Below the pieces are notes generated by a model. The model did not search any database. It was not told the DNA's origin and worked only from the letters and a program-made list of their open reading frames with translations. From Candidatus Neomarinimicrobiota bacterium (GTDB lineage Bacteria > Fidelibacterota > UBA2242 > B5-G15): a stretch of DNA of 64,000 bases. Below, one piece after another: positions 33,601-41,316 of the stretch (within the stretch, counting starts at the first letter, position 1; every line of letters starts with the position of its first letter). The stretch spans positions 1 through 64,000 of the forward strand of contig JACDNV010000007.1 in assembly GCA_017656425.1 (NCBI GenBank), written 5' to 3'. The position numbers and the translations under genes are program-made.

Positions 33601-34800
33601 ATTATCCTGCTCAGACATAAGGAGGAACTTGAAGAGCAAGTAAAAAAGCGAACTGAGGAGCTGGCTAAGATAAACGAAGAGTTAAATAGAGAAATTAATA
33701 GAAGAGCTAAGTTTGAAAAAGAGTTAAGGGAGAGCGAAGAAAGATTCAGATATTTGTTTGAGAATGCTGATGATTTGATATGGTTGGTGGATGTGGGAGG
33801 TAAATTTCGAATTGTGAACAGGTTATTTTTAAATGTTCTTGGCTATAAAAGACATGAATTAATAGGGAAAAAGAATAATCGTTTTATTGAAGAGAGTTAT
33901 AAGCAGCTTTACCAGAGTTATTTTAAGGAAACTGTAAAAGGTCAAACTCGTGAATGTGAGATAAAGGTTTTATCAAAGAGGAAAGAGGAAATTGTTTTAT
34001 GGATAAAGATGGTACCTATTAGAGATCAGGAGAGAGTAGTTGGCGTGTTTTTCATAGGTAGGGATATAACACAATTGAAAAAGAATGAAGAGGAACTGAT
34101 GAAGGCTGAAGCCAGAAAGAGAGAGAGTTTCCGTGAGTTTACATTGAAACTTGCACACGAGATGAAGAACCCGTTAGCTAGCATACGAAGCTCGGCTCAA
34201 ATCTTATCAAGAATGAACAATGAGATGCAAAATGAAAGATATAATAGGCATATAAATGTAATAACTCGTAATGTGGATATATGTAATAAGATAATAAAAG
34301 ATTTGTATAATTATACGAGCGAGGTAAAAGCTGATCTTAGGCGTCTTGATGTTAAAAAGATTGCTGAAAGGTTGAGTGCAGAAATAGAAAAATATCAAGA
34401 GGAATTTCCTGAGATTAAATTTAGTGTTAATTTAAAAGCGGACGATGTGAAAATTGTTGGAGATGAGGAAAAACTGCTTCAGGCATTTCAAAACGTAATT
34501 ACTAACGCTATTGAGTCTATTTCAGGTAGAGGAAAGGTTGATATAGTTATATCAAGTTCGGGAGACAAGTATAAGGACGAATATGTAGAATTTATTTTTA
34601 CAGATAGTGGTTCGGGTATTGATAAAAAAGATGTTGATAAAGTTTTTAATCCTTTTTACTCTTCTAAGGCTACTGGATTTGGACTTGGTCTTTCAATTGT
34701 AAAAGAAATTATTGAACTTCATAAAGGAATTATTAATTTAGTATCAGAAAAAGGCAAAGGGACAGTAGTGACTATATTAATCCCTATATACAAAGGTTAA
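30601..34800 (+). CDS. Reg_prop/Y_Y_Y periplasmic sensor histidine kinase with two PAS domains
   Basis: 1399 residues. A signal/anchor segment (about 18-34) is followed by two seven-bladed-propeller-type regions made of Reg_prop repeats, each with a phrase such as GNIWLGTYDEGLWVL or GTIWAGTNISG (about 40-680). Next come a Y_Y_Y domain (about 700-780), one membrane helix (about 800-818), a coiled coil, PAS domains at about 890-1000 and 1047-1160, HisKA with LAHEMKNPLASIRSSAQ (His near 1186) and a HATPase (NVITNAIESISG, DSGSGIDKKD, GFGLGLSIV). The sensor half resembles hybrid two-component sensors of Bacteroidota that read glycans, but the receiver and AraC parts are absent. The partner regulator follows after 4 bases. 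Confidence 0.9.
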   Translation: MSRSIYTCHSNYEAIKKIIFVSIIFFNLLYPKYIYRVKHYDVFNGLPDNRVVCITQDYHGFIFIDTPSGISRFDGYQFYEYNIKGLPVATNRLVSNIFPINREKLLVGTFGRGLYVFNYRKEELEELKIFVRDSVNVDTKSLNVTSISKYSDNSLIISTLQNGIYLFNHINNSFEKLNFNKTKEFDFSKILINCVKTDRNGNLYIGTLNNGLIIYSKDTKEIEKYESEIFCKIFDIYVDENDSIWLATDSGLVKFNPKFSRFTYYPLIYRDKKFKDCLIYSIDKQGDSLYLAVQSLGVFIFNIRSKSFESVFDQVDFGGEKRPNSINEIYIDSWGNIWLGTYDEGLWVLSKKLKFKNFNIASILKSEKVRRINSIIYQKGVCWIATQIGLIKLDTHRKRVDYIELPDCPEDSVKAVYTLYLDKESLLIGRYSCLQILDLRDMSIENIDIPSRYFRNGKIGVIWDINKDKKGNYWLATLGTGIIKLDSNLAFVRAYSLGEYGIDNYIASIEIDEDGTIWAGTNISGIINLTETGDIIKEYNLNSKPHLTDEYITSMLIDNDGDIIIGTYLGGLNIIKKDGSILYFNKRNGLASNFVVGITQDGMGNIWISTDRGISRLNIKDKYIVNFDINDGVEFYLKRDKYPANLYGSGITFALDGSVWVGGINTVTYFNPADISSSLSSYEVKISSISITDRDGKQRNIPFINDTLELSYKDKFIRINISALDYYDPLKCQYRYTFKGMRSDWINVGNTGTLTFSNLRPGKHRLFIEYLDYRGIKTDKIKEILVKVSPPFYSTWGFRTMATIGLILLVIIAIQLRVASIRAQNIKLENLVKIRTEELCKKQDELLKAYGELEDKVKERTKELQELNKQLLKEIEIRKFIEDVLRENDNLIRSLLDAALDSVIMVDKEGKIIALNQTAANMFGLQRSYLISANIYKFNFFNITKSTIDEIITNKTPKVCHIEFDNKFYERYFYPICSLQGDVDKVAIFIRDITDLKKAEIILLRHKEELEEQVKKRTEELAKINEELNREINRRAKFEKELRESEERFRYLFENADDLIWLVDVGGKFRIVNRLFLNVLGYKRHELIGKKNNRFIEESYKQLYQSYFKETVKGQTRECEIKVLSKRKEEIVLWIKMVPIRDQERVVGVFFIGRDITQLKKNEEELMKAEARKRESFREFTLKLAHEMKNPLASIRSSAQILSRMNNEMQNERYNRHINVITRNVDICNKIIKDLYNYTSEVKADLRRLDVKKIAERLSAEIEKYQEEFPEIKFSVNLKADDVKIVGDEEKLLQAFQNVITNAIESISGRGKVDIVISSSGDKYKDEYVEFIFTDSGSGIDKKDVDKVFNPFYSSKATGFGLGLSIVKEIIELHKGIINLVSEKGKGTVVTILIPIYKG

Positions 34801-34804
34801 GAGG

Positions 34805-36205
34805 ATGAAAGAAAAGATATTAATAGCTGATGATAATGTTGATACACGGGATAATATAAAGGAGATACTGGAAGAAGCAGGGTTCTTAGTTGATACAGTA
34901 GATAACGGTGAAAAAGCTGTGGTTACGGTTCTTAATGATGATATTGATTGTCTGATCCTTGATATGAAAATGCCTAAGAAAGACGGCTGGCAGGTATTAA
35001 CCGAAATTAGGTCATTAATTGATGCTGGACTGGTTGTAATAATAATTACAGCCTATGGAGATATATCGAGCGCAGTAAGAGCAGTGAAAATGGGAGCCTA
35101 TGATTTTATTGAAAAACCTTTTGATAATGATGTGTTATTGATGACGGTAAAGAGGGGATTGGAAAATGCTCGTTTAAAGAAAGAGGTAAAGAGTCTTAGA
35201 AAAAAGGTCTACGCAAAGGGTGAGCTGGAAGAGATATTTGGTTCAAGTTCTGCTATTAGGAAAGTAATAGAGCAGATTAATATTGTAGCGGAAACAGACA
35301 TTACTGTTCTTCTGTATGGTGAAACTGGCGTTGGTAAGGAAGTAATAGCAAATTTTATTCATAACAGAAGTAAAAGAAAAGATAAAAGGTTTGTGCCAGT
35401 AGATTGTGGAGCAATACCTGAGAACCTTATAGAAAGTGAATTATTTGGATTTGTTAAGGGAGCATTTACAGGGGCTGTGGAGACGAAGCCGGGAAAATTT
35501 GAAATGGCTGATGGAGGTACATTATTCTTAGATGAAATAGGTAATCTTCCATTATCCCAACAGCAGAGGTTGTTAAGGGTTGTCGAAACAAAGAAAATTT
35601 TACCAATAGGTTCAAAGATGGAAAAAGAAGTCGATGTCAGAATCATCGCTGCAACAAATAGGGATTTAAGTAAGCTTGTTGAGGAAGGTAATTTTCGTCA
35701 GGATTTATATTATAGGCTTGTGGAGTTTGTAATAGAAATACCACCTTTACGTGAAAGGTTAGAGGACATACCGCTGATTGTGAATAATCTAATAAATGAA
35801 GCTAGCAGAGAGCTGGGGAAAAGGGTAACGGGAATTTCCAATAGAGCCATAGATAAAATCATTTCTTACAGCTGGCCTGGGAATATCCGTCAATTAAGGA
35901 ATGCCATTCGGAGAGCCGTACTCATTTGTGATGGAATAATAGAAGAGAATAATATTATTTTGAGTTATGAGAAAAAACCTGAGTTAAAAGGATTTGATTT
36001 TAGCTGTATTGATATTATAGAGCCAGATAAAAAGTATGTTGATGTGTTACATGAAGCTACTGAAAAAATGGATAAAATTTTAGTGGTAAAAGCTTTAAAA
36101 ACAGCGGGAGGGAATATTTCGAAAGCAGCTAGAATTTATGGAATTGATCGGACAAATTTTTATCGCAAATTGGATAAATATGGTATAAGAAATAACAAAG
36201 GCTAG
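34805..36205 (+). CDS. NtrC-family sigma54-dependent response regulator
   Basis: 466 residues. Receiver domain 1-118 with D10/D11, phospho-acceptor D53 (LDMKMP), T/K switch (IIITAYGD, FIEKPFD). AAA+ domain with Walker A GETGVGKE (about 173-180), GAFTGA (about 219-224), the loop that contacts sigma54, and an arginine-finger region. The C-terminal Fis-type helix-turn-helix is NISKAARIYGIDRTNFYRKL. It is the obvious partner of the sensor kinase encoded 4 bases upstream. It implies sigma54-dependent targets; no clear -24/-12 site was identified in the window. Its stop codon shares CTAG with the convergent gene. Confidence 0.95.
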   Translation: MKEKILIADDNVDTRDNIKEILEEAGFLVDTVDNGEKAVVTVLNDDIDCLILDMKMPKKDGWQVLTEIRSLIDAGLVVIIITAYGDISSAVRAVKMGAYDFIEKPFDNDVLLMTVKRGLENARLKKEVKSLRKKVYAKGELEEIFGSSSAIRKVIEQINIVAETDITVLLYGETGVGKEVIANFIHNRSKRKDKRFVPVDCGAIPENLIESELFGFVKGAFTGAVETKPGKFEMADGGTLFLDEIGNLPLSQQQRLLRVVETKKILPIGSKMEKEVDVRIIAATNRDLSKLVEEGNFRQDLYYRLVEFVIEIPPLRERLEDIPLIVNNLINEASRELGKRVTGISNRAIDKIISYSWPGNIRQLRNAIRRAVLICDGIIEENNIILSYEKKPELKGFDFSCIDIIEPDKKYVDVLHEATEKMDKILVVKALKTAGGNISKAARIYGIDRTNFYRKLDKYGIRNNKG

Positions 36206-36738
36206 TCCCTTTTTATTTCCCAAATTTTTTCACCGAAGAAATACCATGGTAGTCTACCTTCATCACATTTGTCAGGTTCGGTGGAAAAGTAGTAGTTGGT
36301 AAAATAAATAATTCTTGATGGTGAATTTTTTAAATTCCTACAGCCGTGTGCCACACCTGGAGGTATGACCACTAACCTTGGCTTACCACCACCGAGAGTT
36401 AATCTGAGTATATTTCCCTCTGTTGGGGAAGCTTCTCTAACATCAGCTAAAACCAGTAATATTTTATCAGATGGTGGAGTGAACCAGATATCTGTTTGAA
36501 TTTTGTGTACGTGAAATGCTTTAATACAACCTGTATCAATTTCACTATAATTTACCTGTCTGAGGTCAAAGTCACCGATATTTTTTTTAATTTCTTCTCC
36601 TAATCTCATCAGTTCAATCAAACAACCAGATTCATCAACATTGCTTACTAATTCAATAACTTTTACATCTTTAATTGTTACCTTTTTTAAATAATCCTGT
36701 AATACATAAGCTTTTTTGGCATCTTTGTTCAGTTCCAT
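36202..36738 (-). CDS. dTDP-4-dehydrorhamnose 3,5-epimerase-like cupin protein
   Basis: 178 residues of the RmlC/dTDP-sugar isomerase family. IKAFHVHKIQTDIWF holds the substrate-site histidine region, KILLVLADVREASPTEG the central strand, and VVIPPGVAHGCRNL the second family signature. It would epimerise a dTDP-keto-sugar; rfbD lies far away at 59274, and rfbA/rfbB are not in the window. The only minus-strand gene of the right arm, it ends tail-to-tail with the regulator gene. The ribosome site gaggg precedes the ATG. Confidence 0.75.
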   Translation of the reverse strand: MELNKDAKKAYVLQDYLKKVTIKDVKVIELVSNVDESGCLIELMRLGEEIKKNIGDFDLRQVNYSEIDTGCIKAFHVHKIQTDIWFTPPSDKILLVLADVREASPTEGNILRLTLGGGKPRLVVIPPGVAHGCRNLKNSPSRIIYFTNYYFSTEPDKCDEGRLPWYFFGEKIWEIKRD

Positions 36739-36796
36739 TCAATCCCTCATTTTTCTGCGTAGAAATTAATTAAGCGATATATAAATTACAACCTGA

Positions 36797-38068
36797 ATGT
36801 ATCTTGGAATTTATATGAAGAGAATAGCATTAATTTTTATCATAGGCAGGGAAAATAAATACAGTGTAAATAGCTTAGTAGGTGCTATTGAATCCTTTGA
36901 CGATAATTTTTTTGATATATTCGTAGTTGATTATAGAAAGCAGGATGTTTGCCAGGGAATAAACAGAATTTCAGTGAATTATAATACTTTGGTATTTGCA
37001 TTTTCTTTTATGACTCATCAATACTGGGATATAAAAAATTTAGTAGAGGAATTAAAGTCAACATTTAGAGATGCTATTTTTGTTTGTGGTGGTCCACATG
37101 CATCGGGCAAACCTGAGAGTGTTGCAACTCTCGGATTCGATTATGTTTTTATTGGTGAATCGGAAATAACTTTTAAAAATTTTTTCCAGAATATTTTAAA
37201 CAGTATGGAAGGTGATTTGTCAAAGCAAGGGAATAAAGATGGTGTATCATTTATTACTTCTGTTCAATTTGTAAATCTAAATGAGTTTAGCCCTGTATCG
37301 ATCAAATATAATAGATTTGGACCCATAGAAATCTCTCGTGGCTGTCCCTATAGATGTGCTTACTGTCAGACGCCGTCAATATTTGGTAGAAATATTAGAC
37401 ACAGGGATATTGAAAGTGTTATTGATATAGTTAGACATATGGTTTTTTTAGGTATGAAGGATATTCGATTTATAGCACCTAATGCTATTGCTTTTGGTTC
37501 TGAAGATGGAATTAAAATAAATTTGGATAAAGTTGAGAATCTTCTATATTGCGTTAGAAAAGAAATTGGTGAAGATGGGAGGATATTTTTTGGTTCTTTT
37601 CCCTCAGAGATCAGGCCCGAGAATATTTCAATAGATGCGATTAAACTTATAAAATCGTATTGTAATAATAAAAATATTGTTATTGGAGCACAAAGTGGTA
37701 GTTCAAGAGTTCTTAAGTTATTAAAAAGAGGTCATACTGTTGAAGATGTTATAAATGCAGTGGATATAATAATATCAAATGGTTTGAATGCTAATGTCGA
37801 TTTTATTTTTGGGTTACCATTCGAAAAGGATGAAGATGTTGAAGTTACGATTAAATTTATCAGTAAACTTGTAAAGATGGGTGCAAGAATTCATGGTCAC
37901 TATTTTTTGCCATTGCCAGGAACGGTTCTGGAGAGAGAAACATTGAAAATATTTGAAAAATATGAAGATTTTATTCATAAAGAGTTATTGCCCAATGGTC
38001 ATATTTTTGGAAACTGGGAAAGGCAAAAAGAATTGAGTTATAAAATTCATGAATTATTATTATATTAA
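36797..38068 (+). CDS. B12-binding-domain radical SAM protein (MJ_1487-like)
   Basis: 423 residues. An N-terminal cobalamin-binding-type fold (about 1-150, with VCGGPHASGKPE at 96-107) is followed by a radical-SAM domain with EISRGCPYRCAYC (C183, C187, C190) and a TIM barrel including IGAQSGSSRVLKLLKRGH. The histidine of the classical cobalamin motif is not obvious. The pattern fits the B12-binding/radical SAM family typified by archaeal MJ_1487, whose reaction is unknown. A second in-frame ATG at 36815 gives MKRIALIFII, which may be the true start. Upstream is a divergent 58-base gap, downstream the tRNA. Confidence 0.7.
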   Translation: MYLGIYMKRIALIFIIGRENKYSVNSLVGAIESFDDNFFDIFVVDYRKQDVCQGINRISVNYNTLVFAFSFMTHQYWDIKNLVEELKSTFRDAIFVCGGPHASGKPESVATLGFDYVFIGESEITFKNFFQNILNSMEGDLSKQGNKDGVSFITSVQFVNLNEFSPVSIKYNRFGPIEISRGCPYRCAYCQTPSIFGRNIRHRDIESVIDIVRHMVFLGMKDIRFIAPNAIAFGSEDGIKINLDKVENLLYCVRKEIGEDGRIFFGSFPSEIRPENISIDAIKLIKSYCNNKNIVIGAQSGSSRVLKLLKRGHTVEDVINAVDIIISNGLNANVDFIFGLPFEKDEDVEVTIKFISKLVKMGARIHGHYFLPLPGTVLERETLKIFEKYEDFIHKELLPNGHIFGNWERQKELSYKIHELLLY

Positions 38069-38103
38069 AAAAATATAATCATATTGCTTTTTGAAGCTTT
38101 TCA

Positions 38104-38132
38104 TTGAATGTAAAATCATCTTTAATTAAATT
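38104..38132 (+). promoter_or_regulatory. candidate promoter of tRNA-Val and the following operon
   Basis: TTGAAT (38104-38109), 17 bases, TAAATT (38127-38132); each hexamer matches 4 of 6. Transcription would begin about 18 bases before the tRNA. Confidence 0.35.
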
Positions 38133-38156
38133 TATTAGGTTTTTTGTATACAATAT

Positions 38157-38230
38157 GGGCGGTTAGCTCAGGTGGTTAGAGTGCTTGCTTGACATGCAAG
38201 AGGTCACTGGTTCGAGTCCAGTACCGCCCA
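38157..38230 (+). tRNA. tRNA-Val (anticodon GAC)
   Basis: 74 bases fold as a cloverleaf: acceptor gggcggt/accgccc, D arm gctc/gagt, anticodon stem cttgc/gcaag with loop ttGACat, T arm ctggttcgagtccag, discriminator A. The CCA end is not encoded (next bases are cgg). It lies 63 bases before thrS. Confidence 0.95.
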
Positions 38231-38293
38231 CGGTTTTTACTATACGTAGAGGTAGGATATTGTTAAGAGAAAAAAGAAAAAGGGAAAAAGGAT

Positions 38294-40216
38294 TTGAAAA
38301 AGAAAAAGACGGTAAATATAACTCTACCGGATGGATCAAAGATAGAAACGGAAGCTGAGACCAAGATTTCTGAGGTTGCGAAAAGACTTAGTGATAAACT
38401 ATATAAAAAATCAGTAGCTGCTAAAATAGATGGAAAGTTAGTTGATTTATCAGCCGAAATAAGAGAAGATTGTAATCTGAAGATAATTACTTACGATGAT
38501 CAGGAAGCCCATGAAATAATATTACACACAACTTCTCATGTCATGGCTCAGGCAGTAAAGAGATTATATCCTAATGCAAAAATTGCAATAGGACCTGCTA
38601 TCGAAAATAGATTTTATTATGATATCGATGTAGATCCCCCAATTAAAGACGAAGACCTTCCGAAAATTGAAGTGGAGATGAGAAAAATAATTGCAGCTGA
38701 TTATCCAATTGAAAGAATTGAGATGTCTGTTAAAGATGCTATCGAGTTTTTTGCAAAAAAGGGGGAGATATACAAAGTTGAGATTTTGAACGAAGATATA
38801 GAGGAAGACACAGTTTCTTTATACAAACAGGATGATTTTGTTGATCTTTGTCGCGGTCCTCACTTACCGTCAACTGGAAAAGTAAAAGCTTTTAAACTTT
38901 TGAACGTAGCTGGTGCCTACTGGAGGGGTGATTCAAGGAATAAGATGTTGACCAGGATTTATGGAACCAGCTTTCCCTCTAAGGAGAAGCTTGATGAATA
39001 TCTCCATTTTCTTGAAGAGGCAAAAAGAAGAGACCACAGACGAATTGGGAGAGAACTCGAACTATTTGATATAAATGATTCTGTAGGAGCTGGTCTGGTA
39101 TTATGGTTTCCAAAGGGTGCAATGTTACGAAGAACTATCGAGAATTTGTGGATTGATGAGCATCTTAAAAGAGGTTATGAGCTAGTGGTAACACCACATA
39201 TTGGTAGATCCAGGATGTGGGAAATAAGTGGACATATTGGGTTTTACCGGGATTTCATGTTTGAAGCTATGAAGGTGGAAAATGATGAGTATTTTGTTAA
39301 ACCTATGAATTGCCCTTACCATATAATGATATATAGATCTAAAATAAGAAGTTATAGGGATTTGCCCGTAAAGTATGCAGAACTTGGAACGGTATACAGA
39401 TATGAATTGAGCGGAGTTCTCCATGGATTAATGAGAGTAAGGGGATTTACTCAGGATGATGCTCATATTATTTGTACTCCTGAACAGCTTGATTCTGAGA
39501 TTGAAAATCTTGTAGAATTTTCCATAGACTTTCTTAAGAAATTCGGTTTTAAGGAATTTGACATTTTTGTTTCTACAAGACCTGAGGAGAAGTTTACAGG
39601 TAATATTCAGATGTGGGATGTGGCAACATATTCGCTTAAGAAGTCTCTTGAGAAGCTTGGTATTGAATACAAAATCGATGAAGGTGGTGGAGCATTCTAT
39701 GGACCGAAGATAGATATTAAGATAAGGGATGCATTAGGTAGATACTGGCAGTGCACTACTATACAATTTGATTTTAATCTGCCAGAAAGATTTGATATGT
39801 ATTACATTGCCGAGGATGGAACAAAGCAGAAGCCTTATATGATACATAGAGCTATTCTCGGATCGATTGAAAGGTTTGTTGGAATATTGATAGAGCATAC
39901 TGCGGGGGATTTCCCTGTTTGGCTAGCACCTGTCCAGGGGATTGTATTGCCTATTACTGATAAACAGAAGAATTATGGATACAGAGTGTATGAATTCTTT
40001 AAGGAACATGGGGTAAGGATTGAGATGAATGATAAATCTCAGACTATTGGGCAAAAAATAAGAGAGTCAGAATTACAGAAAATCCCTTTTATGTTTATTT
40101 TAGGCGAGAGAGAAGAAAATGAAAATAAAATTTCTGTGAGAAGAAGAAAAAAAGGTAACCTTGGGTCCTATAGCTGGAAGGAGACTTTAGATATTATAAA
40201 ACAGGAACAAATATAG
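38294..40216 (+). CDS. thrS: threonyl-tRNA synthetase
   Basis: 640 residues, full length. TGS domain 1-65 (VNITLPDGSKIE), editing domain with HTTSHVMAQAVKRL (HxxxH) and the C/H pair in DLCRGPHLPSTG, class II core with NCPYHIMIYRS and motif 3 HRAILGSIERFVGILIEH, then the anticodon-binding domain. The start is a TTG with aaaaagga in front. It is first of a thrS-infC-rpmI-rplT-pheS-pheT string, a classical arrangement. Its stop lies within the ribosome site of infC. Confidence 0.97.
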   Translation: MKKKKTVNITLPDGSKIETEAETKISEVAKRLSDKLYKKSVAAKIDGKLVDLSAEIREDCNLKIITYDDQEAHEIILHTTSHVMAQAVKRLYPNAKIAIGPAIENRFYYDIDVDPPIKDEDLPKIEVEMRKIIAADYPIERIEMSVKDAIEFFAKKGEIYKVEILNEDIEEDTVSLYKQDDFVDLCRGPHLPSTGKVKAFKLLNVAGAYWRGDSRNKMLTRIYGTSFPSKEKLDEYLHFLEEAKRRDHRRIGRELELFDINDSVGAGLVLWFPKGAMLRRTIENLWIDEHLKRGYELVVTPHIGRSRMWEISGHIGFYRDFMFEAMKVENDEYFVKPMNCPYHIMIYRSKIRSYRDLPVKYAELGTVYRYELSGVLHGLMRVRGFTQDDAHIICTPEQLDSEIENLVEFSIDFLKKFGFKEFDIFVSTRPEEKFTGNIQMWDVATYSLKKSLEKLGIEYKIDEGGGAFYGPKIDIKIRDALGRYWQCTTIQFDFNLPERFDMYYIAEDGTKQKPYMIHRAILGSIERFVGILIEHTAGDFPVWLAPVQGIVLPITDKQKNYGYRVYEFFKEHGVRIEMNDKSQTIGQKIRESELQKIPFMFILGEREENENKISVRRRKKGNLGSYSWKETLDIIKQEQI

Positions 40217-40230
40217 GAGGGGCAAAAATA
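40214..40230 (+). promoter_or_regulatory. ribosome site and AUA start codon of infC, overlapping the thrS stop
   Basis: The sequence tag-gaggggcaaaa-ata puts a strong aggagg 7 bases before ATA (40228-40230). The first three bases are the thrS stop. Known infC genes use rare codons (AUU in E. coli) so that IF3 limits its own translation; AUA fits that logic. Confidence 0.75.
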
Positions 40231-40734
40231 GAAAGAGATTTAAGAGTTAATGAGCGTATTAGAGTTCCAAAGGTTAGGTTAATAGATGAGAATGGAAAAC
40301 AAATTGGAATTGTTTCAATACAGGAAGCTCTCCGATATGCAGAGGAGAGAGACCTTGACCTAGTCGAGGTTGCACCAAATGTTGATCCACCTGTTTGTAA
40401 GATAATGGATTATGGAAGGTATAAATATCAGCAGCAGATAAAAGATAGAAAAGGGAAAAAGGCGCAACATATTATAAAAATTAAGGAGTTACGATTGAGA
40501 CCGAATATTGACAAAAATGATTTGAGACTTAAGTTGGAAAGAGCCAAAGAGTTTCTTCAGGAAGGGAATAAAGTAAAATTTACACTATTGTTTCGAGGAA
40601 GGGAGCTTGCTCATACAGAATTAGGATATGAATTAATGAAAAATGTATGTGATGAACTCTCAGAAATCGCAAATATTGAAAGACCACCTAGGGGTGAGGG
40701 GAGAACAATTGTAGCAGTATTAGGTCCAAAATAG
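40228..40734 (+). CDS. infC: translation initiation factor IF-3, predicted AUA start
   Basis: 168 residues counted from the ATA codon at 40228. The family N-terminus is complete: RVNERIRVPKVRLIDENG, then LDLVEVAPNVDPPVCKIMDY, then the C-terminal domain with KELRLRPNIDKNDL and RPPRGEGRTIVAVLGP. The first in-frame ATG (40405, MDYGRY) would delete the whole N-terminal domain and has no ribosome site, so it is not the start. No ATG, GTG or TTG stands at the expected place. IF3 discriminates against non-canonical starts, so this codon probably gives autocontrol. Confidence 0.95.
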   Translation: MERDLRVNERIRVPKVRLIDENGKQIGIVSIQEALRYAEERDLDLVEVAPNVDPPVCKIMDYGRYKYQQQIKDRKGKKAQHIIKIKELRLRPNIDKNDLRLKLERAKEFLQEGNKVKFTLLFRGRELAHTELGYELMKNVCDELSEIANIERPPRGEGRTIVAVLGPK

Positions 40735-40745
40735 GAGAGATTGTT

Positions 40746-40943
40746 ATGTCAAAAGTCAAAACAAGAAGTTCAGCTAAAAAAAGGTTTATAAAAGTTACTG
40801 CTTCAGGTAAAATTAAAAGAGCAAAAGCCAACAAATCGCATCTCTTGACTGGTAAAACTTCAAAGAGGAAAAGAAAGCTTCGTAAAGCTGATTATATATC
40901 TGCCAGTGATAAGGAAAGAGTTAAGAAGATGTTGCAAATATAG
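40746..40943 (+). CDS. rpmI: 50S ribosomal protein L35
   Basis: 65 residues, normal length. [20 protein letters not shown] and [16 protein letters not shown] are the L35 signatures. The ribosome site is aggaga. It lies 11 bases after infC and 20 before rplT. Confidence 0.97.
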   Translation: MSKVKTRSSAKKRFIKVTASGKIKRAKANKSHLLTGKTSKRKRKLRKADYISASDKERVKKMLQI

Positions 40944-40963
40944 TTAAAAAAAGGAGAATAGCA

Positions 40964-41311
40964 ATGCCCAGAGCAAATAGTTCTGTACCAAGACATAAAA
41001 GACATAGAAAAATAGTGAAGATGGCAAAAGGAGCATGGGGAGCAAGACATCGAACCTATGTAAATGCCAAAGATACCGTTGAAAAAGGGTTACAATATTC
41101 ATATAGAGATAGAAGAACAAAAAAAAGAAATTTTAGACGATTATGGATTGCTCGAATTAATGCTGCCTCTCGTGCATACGGGATACCTTATAATAAATTT
41201 ATCCATGCTTTGAAAGAGAAAGGAATTCAGATAGATAGAAAAGCACTTGCTGAGATGGCAGTAAATGATCCTGCAGGATTTGAAAAACTTATTGAAACTG
41301 TTAAGGCATAG
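40964..41311 (+). CDS. rplT: 50S ribosomal protein L20
   Basis: 115 residues. [20 protein letters not shown] begins the long RNA-binding tail; [20 protein letters not shown] is the globular-domain signature. The strong site aaggag precedes the ATG. L20 is a known repressor of this operon in other bacteria, but I could not make out an L20-binding leader here. Confidence 0.97.
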   Translation: MPRANSSVPRHKRHRKIVKMAKGAWGARHRTYVNAKDTVEKGLQYSYRDRRTKKRNFRRLWIARINAASRAYGIPYNKFIHALKEKGIQIDRKALAEMAVNDPAGFEKLIETVKA

Positions 41312-41316
41312 AAATA

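Noticed and set aside
38069-38103. Terminator after the B12-binding radical-SAM gene
   Set aside because: The only hairpin (gctttttgaagc) has a very short stem and no T run after it.
40405-40734. infC starting at the ATG at 40405
   Set aside because: That start removes the IF3 N-terminal domain, which is fully encoded upstream, and has no ribosome site.
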